This document shows positions 11,682-18,460 of a stretch of 18,460 nucleotides of DNA, one piece after another. Numbering within the stretch: position 1 is the first letter of the stretch; each line of letters starts with the position of its first letter. The notes below the pieces were generated by a model. That model saw only the letters and a program-made list of their open reading frames with translations, did not search any database and had not been told where the DNA came from. Source of the stretch: Candidatus Levyibacteriota bacterium (GTDB taxonomy: Bacteria > Patescibacteriota > Microgenomatia > Levybacterales > GWA1-39-11); contig JACQKO010000047.1 of assembly GCA_016204525.1 (NCBI GenBank), positions 1-18,460 of the forward strand. The letters run 5' to 3'. A program made the position numbers and the translations under genes.

Positions 11682-12503
11682 ATGGTAAAACGTGAAGAGT
11701 TAAAAGTTGAAAAAAGAGCGGTTGTTGGCAAGAAAGTTAAGAAGCTACGACGTGAGGGGATACTTCCTGGCAATATTTATGGCAAGGAGTTTAAATCCAC
11801 TTCTGTTCAAGTTCCAGTAAAAGACTTTTTAAAAGTCTTTAGCGAAGTTCATGAAACAGGTTTAGTTGATCTTGCTTTTGACAGCCAGGCGATTCCGGTT
11901 CTAATCCACAATGTGCAAATAGATCCGCGAACGCAGACTCCGGTTCACGCGGATTTCTTCAAGGTTAATCTTAAAGAAAAAATTACGGCGCGCGTACCGA
12001 TTGTGGCTGTTGGTGAGGCAAAAGCAGTTATCGATAAAATCGGATTGCTCGAACAGCCAGTAGGAGAGCTTGAGATTGAAGCCCTACCGACAGATCTGCC
12101 GGAGAATATTGAAGTTAATGTCGAAAATCTTGCACAAGTTGACGAACAGATCGTCGTGTCCGATATTAAAGCCGCTGACGGTGTTTCAATTCTTAACGAA
12201 CCCTCACAGGTCGTGTTTAAGATTGGAGAACTGGTTACAAAAGAGATGGAAGAGGAAATTGCGGCGGCCGAGGCTGAGGCGGCAGCAGCTGCAGCCGAAG
12301 CCAAGGCTGAAGAAGGCGTTGCGCCTGCCGAAGGGGTTGAAGGCGAAGCACCGGCCGAAGGCGAGGCACCTGTCGAAACTCCCGCCCAAGAAGCCGCCCC
12401 CGCCGCAGGAGAAGCAAAACCAGTCGCCTCCGCCCCGCCTGGGCGGGGCTCCGGCGAGCCAAAAGAAGAAAAACCCGCCGAAGCCGAAGCCCCCAAAAAA
12501 TAA
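11682..12503 (+). CDS. rplY: Ribosomal protein bL25 (TL5/CTC type) with long Ala/Glu/Pro tail
   Basis: 273 residues. The N-terminal bL25 domain (about 5-92) begins LKVEKRAVVGKKVKKLRREGILPGNIYGK and contains VQIDPRTQTPVHADFFKV, family hallmarks of the 5S rRNA-binding protein. The TL5/CTC beta domain follows (about 93-185: ARVPIVAVGEAKAV, LEIEALPTDLPENIEVNVENL, SDIKAADGVSIL). From about 190 to the end the protein is an acidic Ala/Glu/Pro-rich, probably disordered tail. Within it, PPGRGSGEP is encoded by a GC-rich hairpin (12432-12449), which looks like a repeat inserted in frame. ATG 11682 sits 9 nt after a -10 box with no Shine-Dalgarno. The gene converges on the TPR gene with an 11-nt gap. 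Confidence 0.95.
   Translation: MVKREELKVEKRAVVGKKVKKLRREGILPGNIYGKEFKSTSVQVPVKDFLKVFSEVHETGLVDLAFDSQAIPVLIHNVQIDPRTQTPVHADFFKVNLKEKITARVPIVAVGEAKAVIDKIGLLEQPVGELEIEALPTDLPENIEVNVENLAQVDEQIVVSDIKAADGVSILNEPSQVVFKIGELVTKEMEEEIAAAEAEAAAAAAEAKAEEGVAPAEGVEGEAPAEGEAPVETPAQEAAPAAGEAKPVASAPPGRGSGEPKEEKPAEAEAPKK
12432..12449. repeat. GC hairpin inside the bL25 coding tail
   Basis: GCCCCGCC (12432-12439) and GGCGGGGC (12442-12449) are perfect arms around TG. The hairpin is in frame in the disordered tail and may be a REP-like insertion. Confidence 0.7.
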
Positions 12504-12507
12504 CTCG

Positions 12508-12540
12508 CTATTAGCTATTGGCCATTAGCTATTAGCTTTT
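12508..12540. repeat. TTAGCTATT degenerate tandem repeat
   Basis: Units of TTAGCTATT/GGCCATTAGC type cover the gap between the convergent bL25 and TPR genes and supply the last codons (ANGQ) and TAG stop of the latter. Confidence 0.6.
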
Positions 12541-12886
12541 CAAGCGCTTTCGCTTTCTCAAAAGACGGATCCAGCCTCAAAGCTTCATCTAGAAACACTA
12601 GAGCTTTCGATTTGTCCCCAAGCTCGGCCGCATAATAACCTGCCTCATAAAATGCGTCCGGAGAATTAGGATGTTTTTCCGTTATCCCTCTCCAGTAATT
12701 GAAACTATCAGTAATTTCCACTCTGACCCCTTTGGCTTCTGTCATTGCAATATATGCGTTTGCAGCAAGAATAACTGATAAGATGAACAAGACACACAAA
12801 AAAAGAAGGAATAAATTGGTGAAGTATAACCTCTGCGGTAAAGATTCGGTAATTCTGCGGGGAAAAGTTATCGTCTTCACTTTCAT
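12515..12886 (-). CDS. Membrane-anchored TPR protein
   Basis: 123 residues. A basic N terminus (1-20) precedes one transmembrane helix (about 22-44, FTNLFLLFLCVLFILSVILAANAY). The rest should lie outside the membrane and carries a TPR-like pair of helices (about 75-111: PDAFYEAGYYAAELGDKSKALVFLDEALRLDPS). Such single-repeat anchored proteins usually serve in protein contacts; no specific partner is suggested. The C-terminal residues ANGQ and the stop codon come from the TTAGCTATT repeat shared with the intergenic gap. The ATG at 12886 has a TATGAA-like -10 5 nt upstream. It is transcribed away from valS on the same strand, 45 nt downstream of it. Confidence 0.75.
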   Translation of the reverse strand: MKVKTITFPRRITESLPQRLYFTNLFLLFLCVLFILSVILAANAYIAMTEAKGVRVEITDSFNYWRGITEKHPNSPDAFYEAGYYAAELGDKSKALVFLDEALRLDPSFEKAKALEKLIANGQ

Positions 12887-12931
12887 GCTAATTCATACGA
12901 ATATAATTAGTGCAAATCTATACGAATAATT

Positions 12932-15076
12932 TCATTTCGGCCAGGATGAAATCATGATCGAATCCTTAACTCCTAATTTTCTGTATAGCTCCTCCGTTAT
13001 AAATGGCATAAATGGATGAAGCAATTCTAGCTGAACTGTGAACAGTGAACTGAGAACCGTGAACGAATTCTCATTTATTCTATTCTTGATATCCTCAATA
13101 TACTTGTCCGCAAACTCATGCCAGATGAATTCGTAAAGCCTCTCCGCCGCCAAATTAAATTGATAAGAATCAATGTATCGGCTTATCTCCAAGACAAGGC
13201 TTTCTACTTTTTTAACCCATTCCTTATCGCTCTCATGCTTTGCAATCGAATTTAACTCGGTCAGTTGTAAGTTGTCAGTTGTTAGTTGTTGCATCTCTAT
13301 AAAACGCCCTATATTCCACAGCTTATTCGTAAAATTCCTCATCCCCTGAAGTTTTGCATAAGAAAGCGCTTGGTCATTTCCTAAAGCTGTCCCATAAACA
13401 AGAGCGAATCTTACAGCGTCTGCACCGTATTGATCAACGAGTTCTAAAGGATTAATAACATTTCCTTTCGACTTGCTCATTTTCTTACCAAGAGGATCTT
13501 TAACCAAACCATGCAATACTACATTTTTAAATGGAACTTTATCTGTTGCATAAATCCCAACCATAACCATTCTCGCAACCCACCAGCGGAGAATATCATA
13601 CCCAGTTTCCATAACAGTTGTAGGGTAAAACTTCTCAAAATCCGAACTGGTCTCGATTTTTGATTTTTGATTTTTGATTTTTGATTTTGAGCTACTTTGC
13701 GCCAGCAAAGTGGCGAAGGGCCATTGTGCAGACGAAAACCAAGTGTCAAAAGTGTCAGTGTCTTGGACCAGTTTTTTGGAACCACATTTCGAGCAATTTT
13801 CGGGGGTGATACCGTCTGTCACAGTCCAATTCAAACATTTTTCACAGAACCATGCCGGAATTCTTATTCCCCAAACAATTTGTCGAGATATATTCCAATC
13901 ACGGATATTCTCAAGAAAATGGAAGTAGATTTTCTCAAATGATTTTGGATGAATTTTAATTTTTCCTTTTCGAATTGCATCAATAGCAGGTTTTGCCAAC
14001 GGCTCCATTTTCACAAACCACTGCTCCATCGGCAGAGGCTCAATTACATTCTTGCATTTATAACATAGCCCAATTCTATGAATATAATTCTCATCTATCT
14101 TTTCCATAAGCCCCTTCTTTTGCATTTCTTCAACAATTGTTTTCCTTGCCTGTTTAACATAAAGACCTTCGAATTTGCCTGCGTGTTTATTCATTTTTCC
14201 ATCGAATCCGATAACTTGTTTCATCAAAAGATTGTGTCTCTGGCCAACCTCAAAATCATTAAAATCATGTGCGGGAGTAATTTTTACAACGCCTGTGCCA
14301 AAAGCAGGATCTACTGATTCGTCTGCAATCACTTTAATCCTCGCATACCCCGCGACCGTCTGTATGTCAATCTCTTTCCCTACATACTTCTTGTATCTTT
14401 TGTCATCGGGATGAACCGCCACGGCCGTATCACCAAATTTTGTCTCGGGTCGAGTGGTGGCCAGAACTAAAGGTCCATATTTAATATAGTAGAGAGGATC
14501 TTTTCTTTCTTCGTAAACCACCTCGAGATCAGAGAAAGATGTACCATCATATGTACAATAATTAACAAGTCTTTTTGCGCGATAGACCAACCCATCGTCA
14601 TAAAGCTTTTTGAAGGTTTTATAAACGATTGCAACTATGTCAGGATCCAAAGTAAATTTCATCCTCGACCAGTCAAGAGAAAAGCCAAGCTTACGAAGCT
14701 GCGATTCCATTCCTCCGCGATTTTTTTGCACAAAATCCCAAATCATTTGATACAGGGTTCCTCGATCAAAGTCGAACCGAGACTTCCTCTCATTTGCTAA
14801 ATGTTTCTCAAAAACAAACTGCGTTTCAAAACCTGCGTGATCTGCGCCGGGAAGCCATAATGCGGCCGCACCCTTCATGCGATGATACCGAATCAATACA
14901 TCCTCAATGACATACATGGCATGGCCAAAGTGAAGAGGTGCGTTGGCGTTTGGCGGCGGCAAAATAATCGAATAAAACCGCCCTTTCGAATTTATCTCCG
15001 GAGCAAAATATCCCTTTTTTTCCCATTCGGAATAAATTTTTTCCTCTACCTTTTTATGATCGTAAACTTTATCCAT
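12932..15076 (-). CDS. valS: Valyl-tRNA synthetase, compact form with repeat-encoded insertions
   Basis: A class Ia synthetase that charges tRNA-Val. 714 residues against roughly 850-950 in most bacteria. The HIGH motif appears as HFGH (49-52) after LPPPNANAPL. GADHAGFETQ is at 77-86, and the editing-domain entry TTRPET is at 207-212. A Zn-finger-like CEKC...CSKCG is at 411-432, DTFDTWFSS at 441-449, and KMSKS at 532-536. The C-terminal coiled coil of the long enzymes is absent and the anticodon-binding domain ends at SWPK. Three stretches are encoded by short tandem repeats: 462-474 (KIKNQKSKI), 596-607 (QQLTTDNLQLTE) and 669-682 (FTVLSSLFTVQ). No close -10 box is seen, because the upstream region is a dispersed repeat (15086-15152); TATACT near 15157 is possible. 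Confidence 0.95.
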   Translation of the reverse strand: MDKVYDHKKVEEKIYSEWEKKGYFAPEINSKGRFYSIILPPPNANAPLHFGHAMYVIEDVLIRYHRMKGAAALWLPGADHAGFETQFVFEKHLANERKSRFDFDRGTLYQMIWDFVQKNRGGMESQLRKLGFSLDWSRMKFTLDPDIVAIVYKTFKKLYDDGLVYRAKRLVNYCTYDGTSFSDLEVVYEERKDPLYYIKYGPLVLATTRPETKFGDTAVAVHPDDKRYKKYVGKEIDIQTVAGYARIKVIADESVDPAFGTGVVKITPAHDFNDFEVGQRHNLLMKQVIGFDGKMNKHAGKFEGLYVKQARKTIVEEMQKKGLMEKIDENYIHRIGLCYKCKNVIEPLPMEQWFVKMEPLAKPAIDAIRKGKIKIHPKSFEKIYFHFLENIRDWNISRQIVWGIRIPAWFCEKCLNWTVTDGITPENCSKCGSKKLVQDTDTFDTWFSSAQWPFATLLAQSSSKSKIKNQKSKIETSSDFEKFYPTTVMETGYDILRWWVARMVMVGIYATDKVPFKNVVLHGLVKDPLGKKMSKSKGNVINPLELVDQYGADAVRFALVYGTALGNDQALSYAKLQGMRNFTNKLWNIGRFIEMQQLTTDNLQLTELNSIAKHESDKEWVKKVESLVLEISRYIDSYQFNLAAERLYEFIWHEFADKYIEDIKNRINENSFTVLSSLFTVQLELLHPFMPFITEELYRKLGVKDSIMISSWPK
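13031..13066. repeat. GTGAACnGTGAAC tandem repeat inside valS
   Basis: Degenerate units of TGAACTGTGAAC/GAGAACCGTGAAC run in frame through the anticodon-binding region (residues about 671-682). Confidence 0.7.
13258..13292. repeat. CAGTTGT tandem repeat inside valS
   Basis: Units of (G/T)CAGTTGT/AAGTTGT encode QQLTTDNLQLTE. The same unit, in the other orientation relative to the reading frame, occurs inside the RNase H gene at 18066-18100. Confidence 0.75.
13654..13690. repeat. TGATTTT heptamer repeat inside valS
   Basis: About five tandem copies of TGATTTT encode the Lys/Ser/Ile/Gln stretch at residues 463-474, between the zinc-finger/DTWFSS region and the next catalytic segment. Confidence 0.85.
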
Positions 15077-15085
15077 AGAGATCGA

Positions 15086-15152
15086 TTACCACTGATTTAT
15101 AACTGATTTACACGGATCCGCGGGAATCTGTTATCAATCCGCGAAAATCTAG
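15086..15152. repeat. Dispersed ACCACTGATT...CCGCG repeat, copy 1
   Basis: ACCACTGATTTATAACTGATTT, then a CGGATCCGCGGGAATCTG-like part and ATCAATCCGCGAAAATC. It resembles the widespread family of ATCAGTGG / AATCCGCG-type intergenic repeats. A related copy lies at 17756-17824. It fills the space upstream of valS. Confidence 0.7.
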
Positions 15153-15216
15153 TATAGTCTGATGCGTAATCATAGCATAACACAAATCTTACCTTCAATT
15201 AGATAAGCAAAAACGG

Positions 15217-15246
15217 TTGACTTCCCCAATTGAGAAATACTACAAT
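15217..15246 (+). promoter_or_regulatory. Predicted promoter of the PH-domain operon
   Basis: TTGACT (15217-15222), an 18-nt spacer and TACAAT (15241-15246). The TTG could be misread as a start codon; here it is the -35 box. The ATG at 15256 is 9 nt after the -10. Confidence 0.65.
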
Positions 15247-15255
15247 GACGAGGCT

Positions 15256-15867
15256 ATGGCAAATGAGAAAGTCCTGTTCGAAAGTTCCACGCAAGACAAA
15301 AAAGCAAGGAGACTAGAGGATATTCCTCTTATAAGATTTTCCCCGGGAGAAAAGGTGGTTTGTGTTCAGCGCCGACACAAGATTGTACTTATTGGACCAC
15401 TATTACTCCCAATAATCGGGGCCTTTATGTTGCTTTTTGCTTCCATGTTTATTATTCAAATCTTGCCACCAGAGGCCACAGCTTCTTTTCTGAACCCAAC
15501 TATTTTTGCCTACATTATAATTCTTTCTACATCGCTGGTCCTTCTACTTGAGGCCTTCAACTTTATGACTTGGTACTACCAGTTTTATATTATCACCAAT
15601 AGGGCTCTCTTACACAGGCATTTCTTCACAATCGGGGGTTTTTATTCCGATGTGGTTTTCTTGGATGAAGTACATCAGCAGCAAATAACAAGACATCCAC
15701 CAAATTTTATCTGTGATTTCTTAAAGGTTCAGGATGTTAATGTATATTTTCACAAATTGGAACGAGAGGAGCCATTTATATTTCAAACCCCTAGTAACGC
15801 CCAGGAGATTGAGGATTTACTTCAAGATTTGACAATCAAACATGGAATCAATCGAGGACCAACTTAA
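15256..15867 (+). CDS. Membrane protein with bacterial PH (bPH2/YdbT-like) domain
   Basis: 203 residues. A polar N-terminal region ends in FSPGEKVVCVQRRHKIVLIG (28-47), the usual lead-in of YdbS/YdbT-type proteins. Two transmembrane helices lie at about 43-69 and 83-104. Next comes the signature WYYQFYIITNRALLHRHFFTIGGFYSDVVFLDEVHQ (106-141), matching the Y-x-I-T-N-R pattern of bPH2 domains, then a strand DVNVYF and a C-terminal helix. The exact role of these proteins is unknown; they are membrane associated. ATG 15256 is preferred over TTG 15217, which is part of the promoter. Its stop overlaps the next start by one base (TAATG), so the pair is probably translationally coupled. Confidence 0.85.
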   Translation: MANEKVLFESSTQDKKARRLEDIPLIRFSPGEKVVCVQRRHKIVLIGPLLLPIIGAFMLLFASMFIIQILPPEATASFLNPTIFAYIIILSTSLVLLLEAFNFMTWYYQFYIITNRALLHRHFFTIGGFYSDVVFLDEVHQQQITRHPPNFICDFLKVQDVNVYFHKLEREEPFIFQTPSNAQEIEDLLQDLTIKHGINRGPT

Positions 15868-16073
15868 TGGACTTTCTTAGTGGTTTTATTAAATATTTCT
15901 TTATCCTTGCATCAGGTTTTGCTCTCATCCTTTATGCTATTGTAATCTATGCGGCAAGAAGGGCAAGCCTCAGAACAAAGATCCCGATTCCTTCCTTTTT
16001 GAAACAGGTCATAGCCTTAGGCTTTATTCTGGCTATTTTTAGTCTCGTGTTTGTGCTTCTTTTTCAGCCCTAA
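15867..16073 (+). CDS. Small two-helix membrane protein
   Basis: 68 residues with transmembrane helices at about 5-29 and 45-66, separated by a basic loop (ARRASLRTKIPIPSF) that is probably cytoplasmic. Not recognised. The start codon overlaps the upstream stop codon by one base, so it is likely made together with the PH-domain protein and may bind it in the membrane. No ribosome binding site of its own is evident. Confidence 0.72.
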   Translation: MDFLSGFIKYFFILASGFALILYAIVIYAARRASLRTKIPIPSFLKQVIALGFILAIFSLVFVLLFQP

Positions 16074-16096
16074 CTGGATGCATTTAGGTACTTGAC

Positions 16097-16125
16097 TTGC
16101 TACCGATTTTTTATCAGCATATAAT
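16097..16125 (+). promoter_or_regulatory. Predicted promoter of the 537-aa membrane protein
   Basis: TTGCTA (16097-16102), a 17-nt spacer and TATAAT (16120-16125). The ATG follows after exactly 6 nt. A TTGACT at 16092-16097 is 22 nt from the -10 and is less likely to be the -35. Confidence 0.7.
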
Positions 16126-16131
16126 ACATTT

Positions 16132-17745
16132 ATGGACGAAGGGCAAATTATAGAAGGAGAACAAGTTTCGCAGAATAACCCACCCGTTGAAAAATTAAAC
16201 CAAGACTCTGATTATTTAATAAAAGCGCATGAGGAGGCAAGTCATAAAAAACGCGATCAGGCATTTGCCAGCGGAATTGCATCAGAGCTTGCCGCATGGT
16301 ATGAGCGCCTGCGAACCGCAATCGAAAACCGCGATGAAGAAGTAATTTTACGCGCGGCAATTGAACGCATCTTAAGACGTCGGCTTCTTCTTGGAGGAAA
16401 CGGAAAAACTGTCGGCCCCCTTCTTGTCAGGGAACTTATCTGGGCCCGTTACTTTCCCGAGGAGAGCATAATTGATGACCAAATTTCCGAGGTAGAGCAA
16501 ACTATAGATCTATATTTAGACCTTCGAAATTCAATTCCTAAACACAATAAGGTCCCTGAGCCGGAACTCAACGAGTGGATATATCATTTAATGGCATCAG
16601 ACCTTGAAGACAGGCTTAATCCTACTCCTCAAAAAGAGGCAATGATTTCCTATATTTTCCGCAATCTTAAAAAAATGGTCACAATACGCGACGACACTGA
16701 AGAAACGCGGGATATTCAAGTTTTTATAGCGATAAGAAAAGCGTTTGCAAGAGAGGATCTGCCGTTTCTTCGCTACGCTCTTTTTAACCAATATTTTGGG
16801 AGGCTCACCCAAAATAATTTACGCCAAACATCGGAAAGTTTTTCAAAAGGAAAGAAGATTATCGAAGAACAATTAAATTATTCCGGCCGATTCAAAATAT
16901 TTGAATTTGTGAAGCACCAAATTCCGCCGTTTCTGATTCTTGAAGATGTTTTGGAAAAATACAATAGCGGTTTCCGAGAACTCATATCAAAACCTGAGGA
17001 ATTTATAAATGTCATCAATGAAACCGCAAGTGCCCGCTATGCCAATATTTCAGGGAAGGTGAGACGCGCTATAATTCGTTCAATAATTTTTATTTTACTC
17101 TCTAAAGCCTTCTTGGCTTTTACCGTTGAGGGGACTTATGATAGGCTGGTGTACGGACATATTGTATGGGGAGTAATTGCAATGAATATTGCCATTCCTG
17201 TTGGAATGATGATTCTTGTCTCCTTTTTTATAAGGGCGCCCGGAAAAGACAATACGCAGAGAATTATTAACAGGATAAATTCTCTCTTGTTTGATAAAAC
17301 GCCGGATCTTGGGAGATCATTATCGTTTAATTACAAGCCACGTGCGCAAACGCTTCTTGACACAGTATTTACAACAGTTTGGCTTGGAACTTATCTCCTC
17401 AGTTTTGGCGTAATTATTTATGCTCTGAGCGCTCTTCGCTTCAATTTTGTAAGTCAAATATTCTTTATTTTCTTCTTTGCTATAATCACTTTCTTGTCCT
17501 ATAGAATCAATCAGGCGGCAAATGTTTATACGGTAAGAGAGAGAACACGCCTTCTCACTCCATTTATTGACTTTTTCTTCATGCCTATAGCCCGTGTTGG
17601 AAGATATTTGTCAGATGGAATCCGCCAAATCAATGTTTTCATATTTGTCCTTGATATGATAATCGAAACACCACTAAAAGGTTTGATAGCCTTCTTTGAA
17701 CAATGGTTCTCGTTCCTCCACTCGAAACGCGAGGATTTGGCATAA
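16132..17745 (+). CDS. Large orphan membrane protein, 537 residues
   Basis: Not recognised. A long soluble N-terminal part (1-310) is helical and charged, with segments such as RLRTAIENRDEEVILRAAIERILRRRLLLGGNGKTVGPLLVRELIWARYFPE (59-110). Four transmembrane helices follow at about 312-331, 345-366, 412-433 and 440-458. A basic cytoplasm-like loop with amphipathic segments follows (475-530: FIDFFFMPIARVGRYLSDGIRQI...). The C terminus is charged. The order of a big soluble domain before a compact four-helix bundle suggests a membrane-tethered regulator or scaffold, but this is inference. Its own leaderless-type promoter separates it from the upstream two-gene unit. Confidence 0.82.
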   Translation: MDEGQIIEGEQVSQNNPPVEKLNQDSDYLIKAHEEASHKKRDQAFASGIASELAAWYERLRTAIENRDEEVILRAAIERILRRRLLLGGNGKTVGPLLVRELIWARYFPEESIIDDQISEVEQTIDLYLDLRNSIPKHNKVPEPELNEWIYHLMASDLEDRLNPTPQKEAMISYIFRNLKKMVTIRDDTEETRDIQVFIAIRKAFAREDLPFLRYALFNQYFGRLTQNNLRQTSESFSKGKKIIEEQLNYSGRFKIFEFVKHQIPPFLILEDVLEKYNSGFRELISKPEEFINVINETASARYANISGKVRRAIIRSIIFILLSKAFLAFTVEGTYDRLVYGHIVWGVIAMNIAIPVGMMILVSFFIRAPGKDNTQRIINRINSLLFDKTPDLGRSLSFNYKPRAQTLLDTVFTTVWLGTYLLSFGVIIYALSALRFNFVSQIFFIFFFAIITFLSYRINQAANVYTVRERTRLLTPFIDFFFMPIARVGRYLSDGIRQINVFIFVLDMIIETPLKGLIAFFEQWFSFLHSKREDLA

Positions 17746-17755
17746 GGATTCCTTA

Positions 17756-17824
17756 GATTTCCACTGATTCATAACTGATTAACGCTGATCTGCGGGAATC
17801 CCGCTATTAATCCTCGAGAATCAA
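17756..17824. repeat. Dispersed CCACTGATT...CTGCGGGAATC repeat, copy 2
   Basis: Related to 15086-15152: CCACTGATTCATAACTGATTAACGC, CTGCGGGAATC and TAATCCTCGAGAATC align with copy 1 with substitutions. It lies between the 537-aa membrane protein and the RNase H gene. Confidence 0.7.
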
Positions 17825-17832
17825 GGCGGTGA

Positions 17833-17838
17833 TATAAT
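17833..17838 (+). promoter_or_regulatory. -10 box upstream of the RNase H gene
   Basis: TATAAT lies about 30 nt before the ATG, so this gene would have a short leader, unlike most others here. CAGGAG directly touches the ATG, too close for a normal Shine-Dalgarno. Confidence 0.4.
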
Positions 17839-17868
17839 TAGTTGAACCTTTGCTAAAAGTCTCAGGAG

Positions 17869-18300
17869 ATGAAAGAACCACAGAACTTTATGATTTACGC
17901 TGATGGAGGAGCAAGAGGAAACCCCGGGCCTGCGGCTTATGGGTTCGTTATTTTCAACTCGAAGGGTTTAAAAATTTATGAGGAGGGCAGAGCAATCGGT
18001 AAGACCACGAATAATGTAGCCGAATACTCCGCAGTCGTTGCCGCTTTAAAATATGTTTCCGAACGGTCAGTTGTCAGTGGTCAGTTGTCAGTTGTTCAGA
18101 TATTTCTCGACTCGCAACTTGCAGCAATGCAGCTATCCGGCCGGTGGAAAATAAAGAACGAAAACCTACGAAATCTTTTCTTCACTATACAAGAACTCGA
18201 GCAAAAGATCGGAGCAAAAGTTACCTATTCGAATATTCCCCGAGAACAAAACCGGCAAGCCGACCGCCTGGTAAACGCCGCCCTCGACAACAAATTCTAA
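17869..18300 (+). CDS. Ribonuclease H (RNase HI-type family)
   Basis: 143 residues. RNase H cleaves the RNA strand of RNA-DNA hybrids. The acidic active site is visible: Asp12 (YADGGARGNPGPAAYG), Glu52 (NNVAEYSAV), Asp81 (IFLDSQLAA) and Asp132 (REQNRQADRLVN). The DGGARGNPG form is typical of the RnhA-like group related to the RNase H domain of reverse transcriptases and YpdQ/ypeP-type proteins, and lacks the basic protrusion of E. coli RNase HI. Residues about 65-76 (SVVSGQLSVVQ) are encoded by a CAGTTGT tandem repeat (18066-18100), lying just before the third catalytic strand. ATG 17869 is the likely start; ATG 17890 (M8) is possible. Confidence 0.92.
   Translation: MKEPQNFMIYADGGARGNPGPAAYGFVIFNSKGLKIYEEGRAIGKTTNNVAEYSAVVAALKYVSERSVVSGQLSVVQIFLDSQLAAMQLSGRWKIKNENLRNLFFTIQELEQKIGAKVTYSNIPREQNRQADRLVNAALDNKF
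18066..18100. repeat. TCAGTTG tandem repeat inside the RNase H gene
   Basis: About four degenerate copies of TCAGTTG/TCAGTGG are in frame. The unit is the same as that at 13258-13292 in valS. Confidence 0.8.
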
Positions 18301-18333
18301 GCACTAAACCCCTAAGTACTAAACAATATATTA

Positions 18334-18460
18334 ACATTTGAAAATAGTTATTGGAAAATGGAAATTAGTAATGGAAATATGGAAAATAGAAAATAGTTAA
18401 ATAAGAAACAAAACCAATTTCTAATTTCTAATATCCATAACCATTTTCTAGTTTCTATCA
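18334..18460. repeat. AT-rich degenerate repeat at the right edge
   Basis: GGAAAATGGAAATTAG-like units (about 18352-18400) are followed by TTTCTAATTTCTAATATCC-like units (about 18417-18460). The second half reads roughly as the reverse complement of the first, so the block is an imperfect inverted repeat. No gene is seen here; the block may continue past the window. Confidence 0.65.

Noticed and set aside
11945..12496. Long open frames on the minus strand and in another plus frame over the bL25 tail
   Set aside because: They arise from the GC-rich Ala/Glu/Pro codons of the bL25 tail; their translations are low complexity and the bL25 frame is clearly the real one.
15217..15255. TTG 15217 as start of the PH-domain protein
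   Set aside because: The TTG is the start of a TTGACT -35 box with TACAAT 18 nt on; the ATG at 15256 fits the leaderless pattern.

Overview
The window looks like a chromosomal segment from a Patescibacteria/CPR bacterium, most likely in or near Microgenomates. This is inferred from architecture, not from a database match. The signs are small single-domain proteins, a shortened valyl-tRNA synthetase without the usual C-terminal extension, a DivIC/FtsB-type protein ending in a PGEYVVIAP-like segment, many orphan membrane proteins, and intergenic DNA full of short degenerate repeats that also run in frame through genes. TGA is used as a stop (10593-10595), so this is the standard bacterial code and not the UGA-glycine code of Gracilibacteria/SR1.

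Layout. 1-1042 (minus): cell-wall genes murD (cut by the window edge) and murI, separated by a perfect palindrome. 1073-2352: a CAT-anticodon tRNA, a brnT-brnA-type toxin-antitoxin pair and cytidine deaminase, followed by a second copy of the tRNA 3' end; this looks like an insertion hotspot. 2400-3897: two orphan genes. 3898-5154 (minus): tRNA-Ser(GGA), a NUDIX hydrolase, a 61-aa orphan, tRNA-Arg(CCG), tRNA-Ser(CGA) and tRNA-Arg(GCG), with tRNA debris and a perfect 48-bp duplication between them. 5279-6829 (minus): a PH-like membrane protein and an atypical tyrosine recombinase. 6871-6955: a nested palindrome between divergent genes. 6965-8020: a DivIC/FtsB-like gene, an odd CAT tRNA and a GIY-YIG protein. 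8054-10595: a 616-aa sigma-70-family protein with an apparent second sigma-4 domain, followed by an orphan gene; related ~58-bp repeats precede both. 10638-12503: fabD-like and bL25 genes. 12515-15076 (minus): a membrane-anchored TPR protein and valS. 15256-17745: PH-domain and multi-helix membrane proteins. 17869-18300: RNase H. The right end is an AT-rich degenerate repeat.

Most housekeeping content is translation (six tRNAs, valS, bL25), wall and division (murD, murI, divIC/ftsB) and nucleotide or RNA hygiene (cdd, NUDIX, RNase H). A strong common theme is transcript architecture. For most first genes a TATAAT-like -10 box ends only 5-12 nt before the start codon and there is no Shine-Dalgarno, which predicts leaderless or near-leaderless mRNAs. 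The internal operon gene brnA instead has a perfect Shine-Dalgarno. The strongest candidate for something undescribed is the two-sigma-4 protein with its duplicated upstream element. Next are the ACCCCG...CGGGGT palindrome family and the hairpin-bearing tRNA-like duplication.
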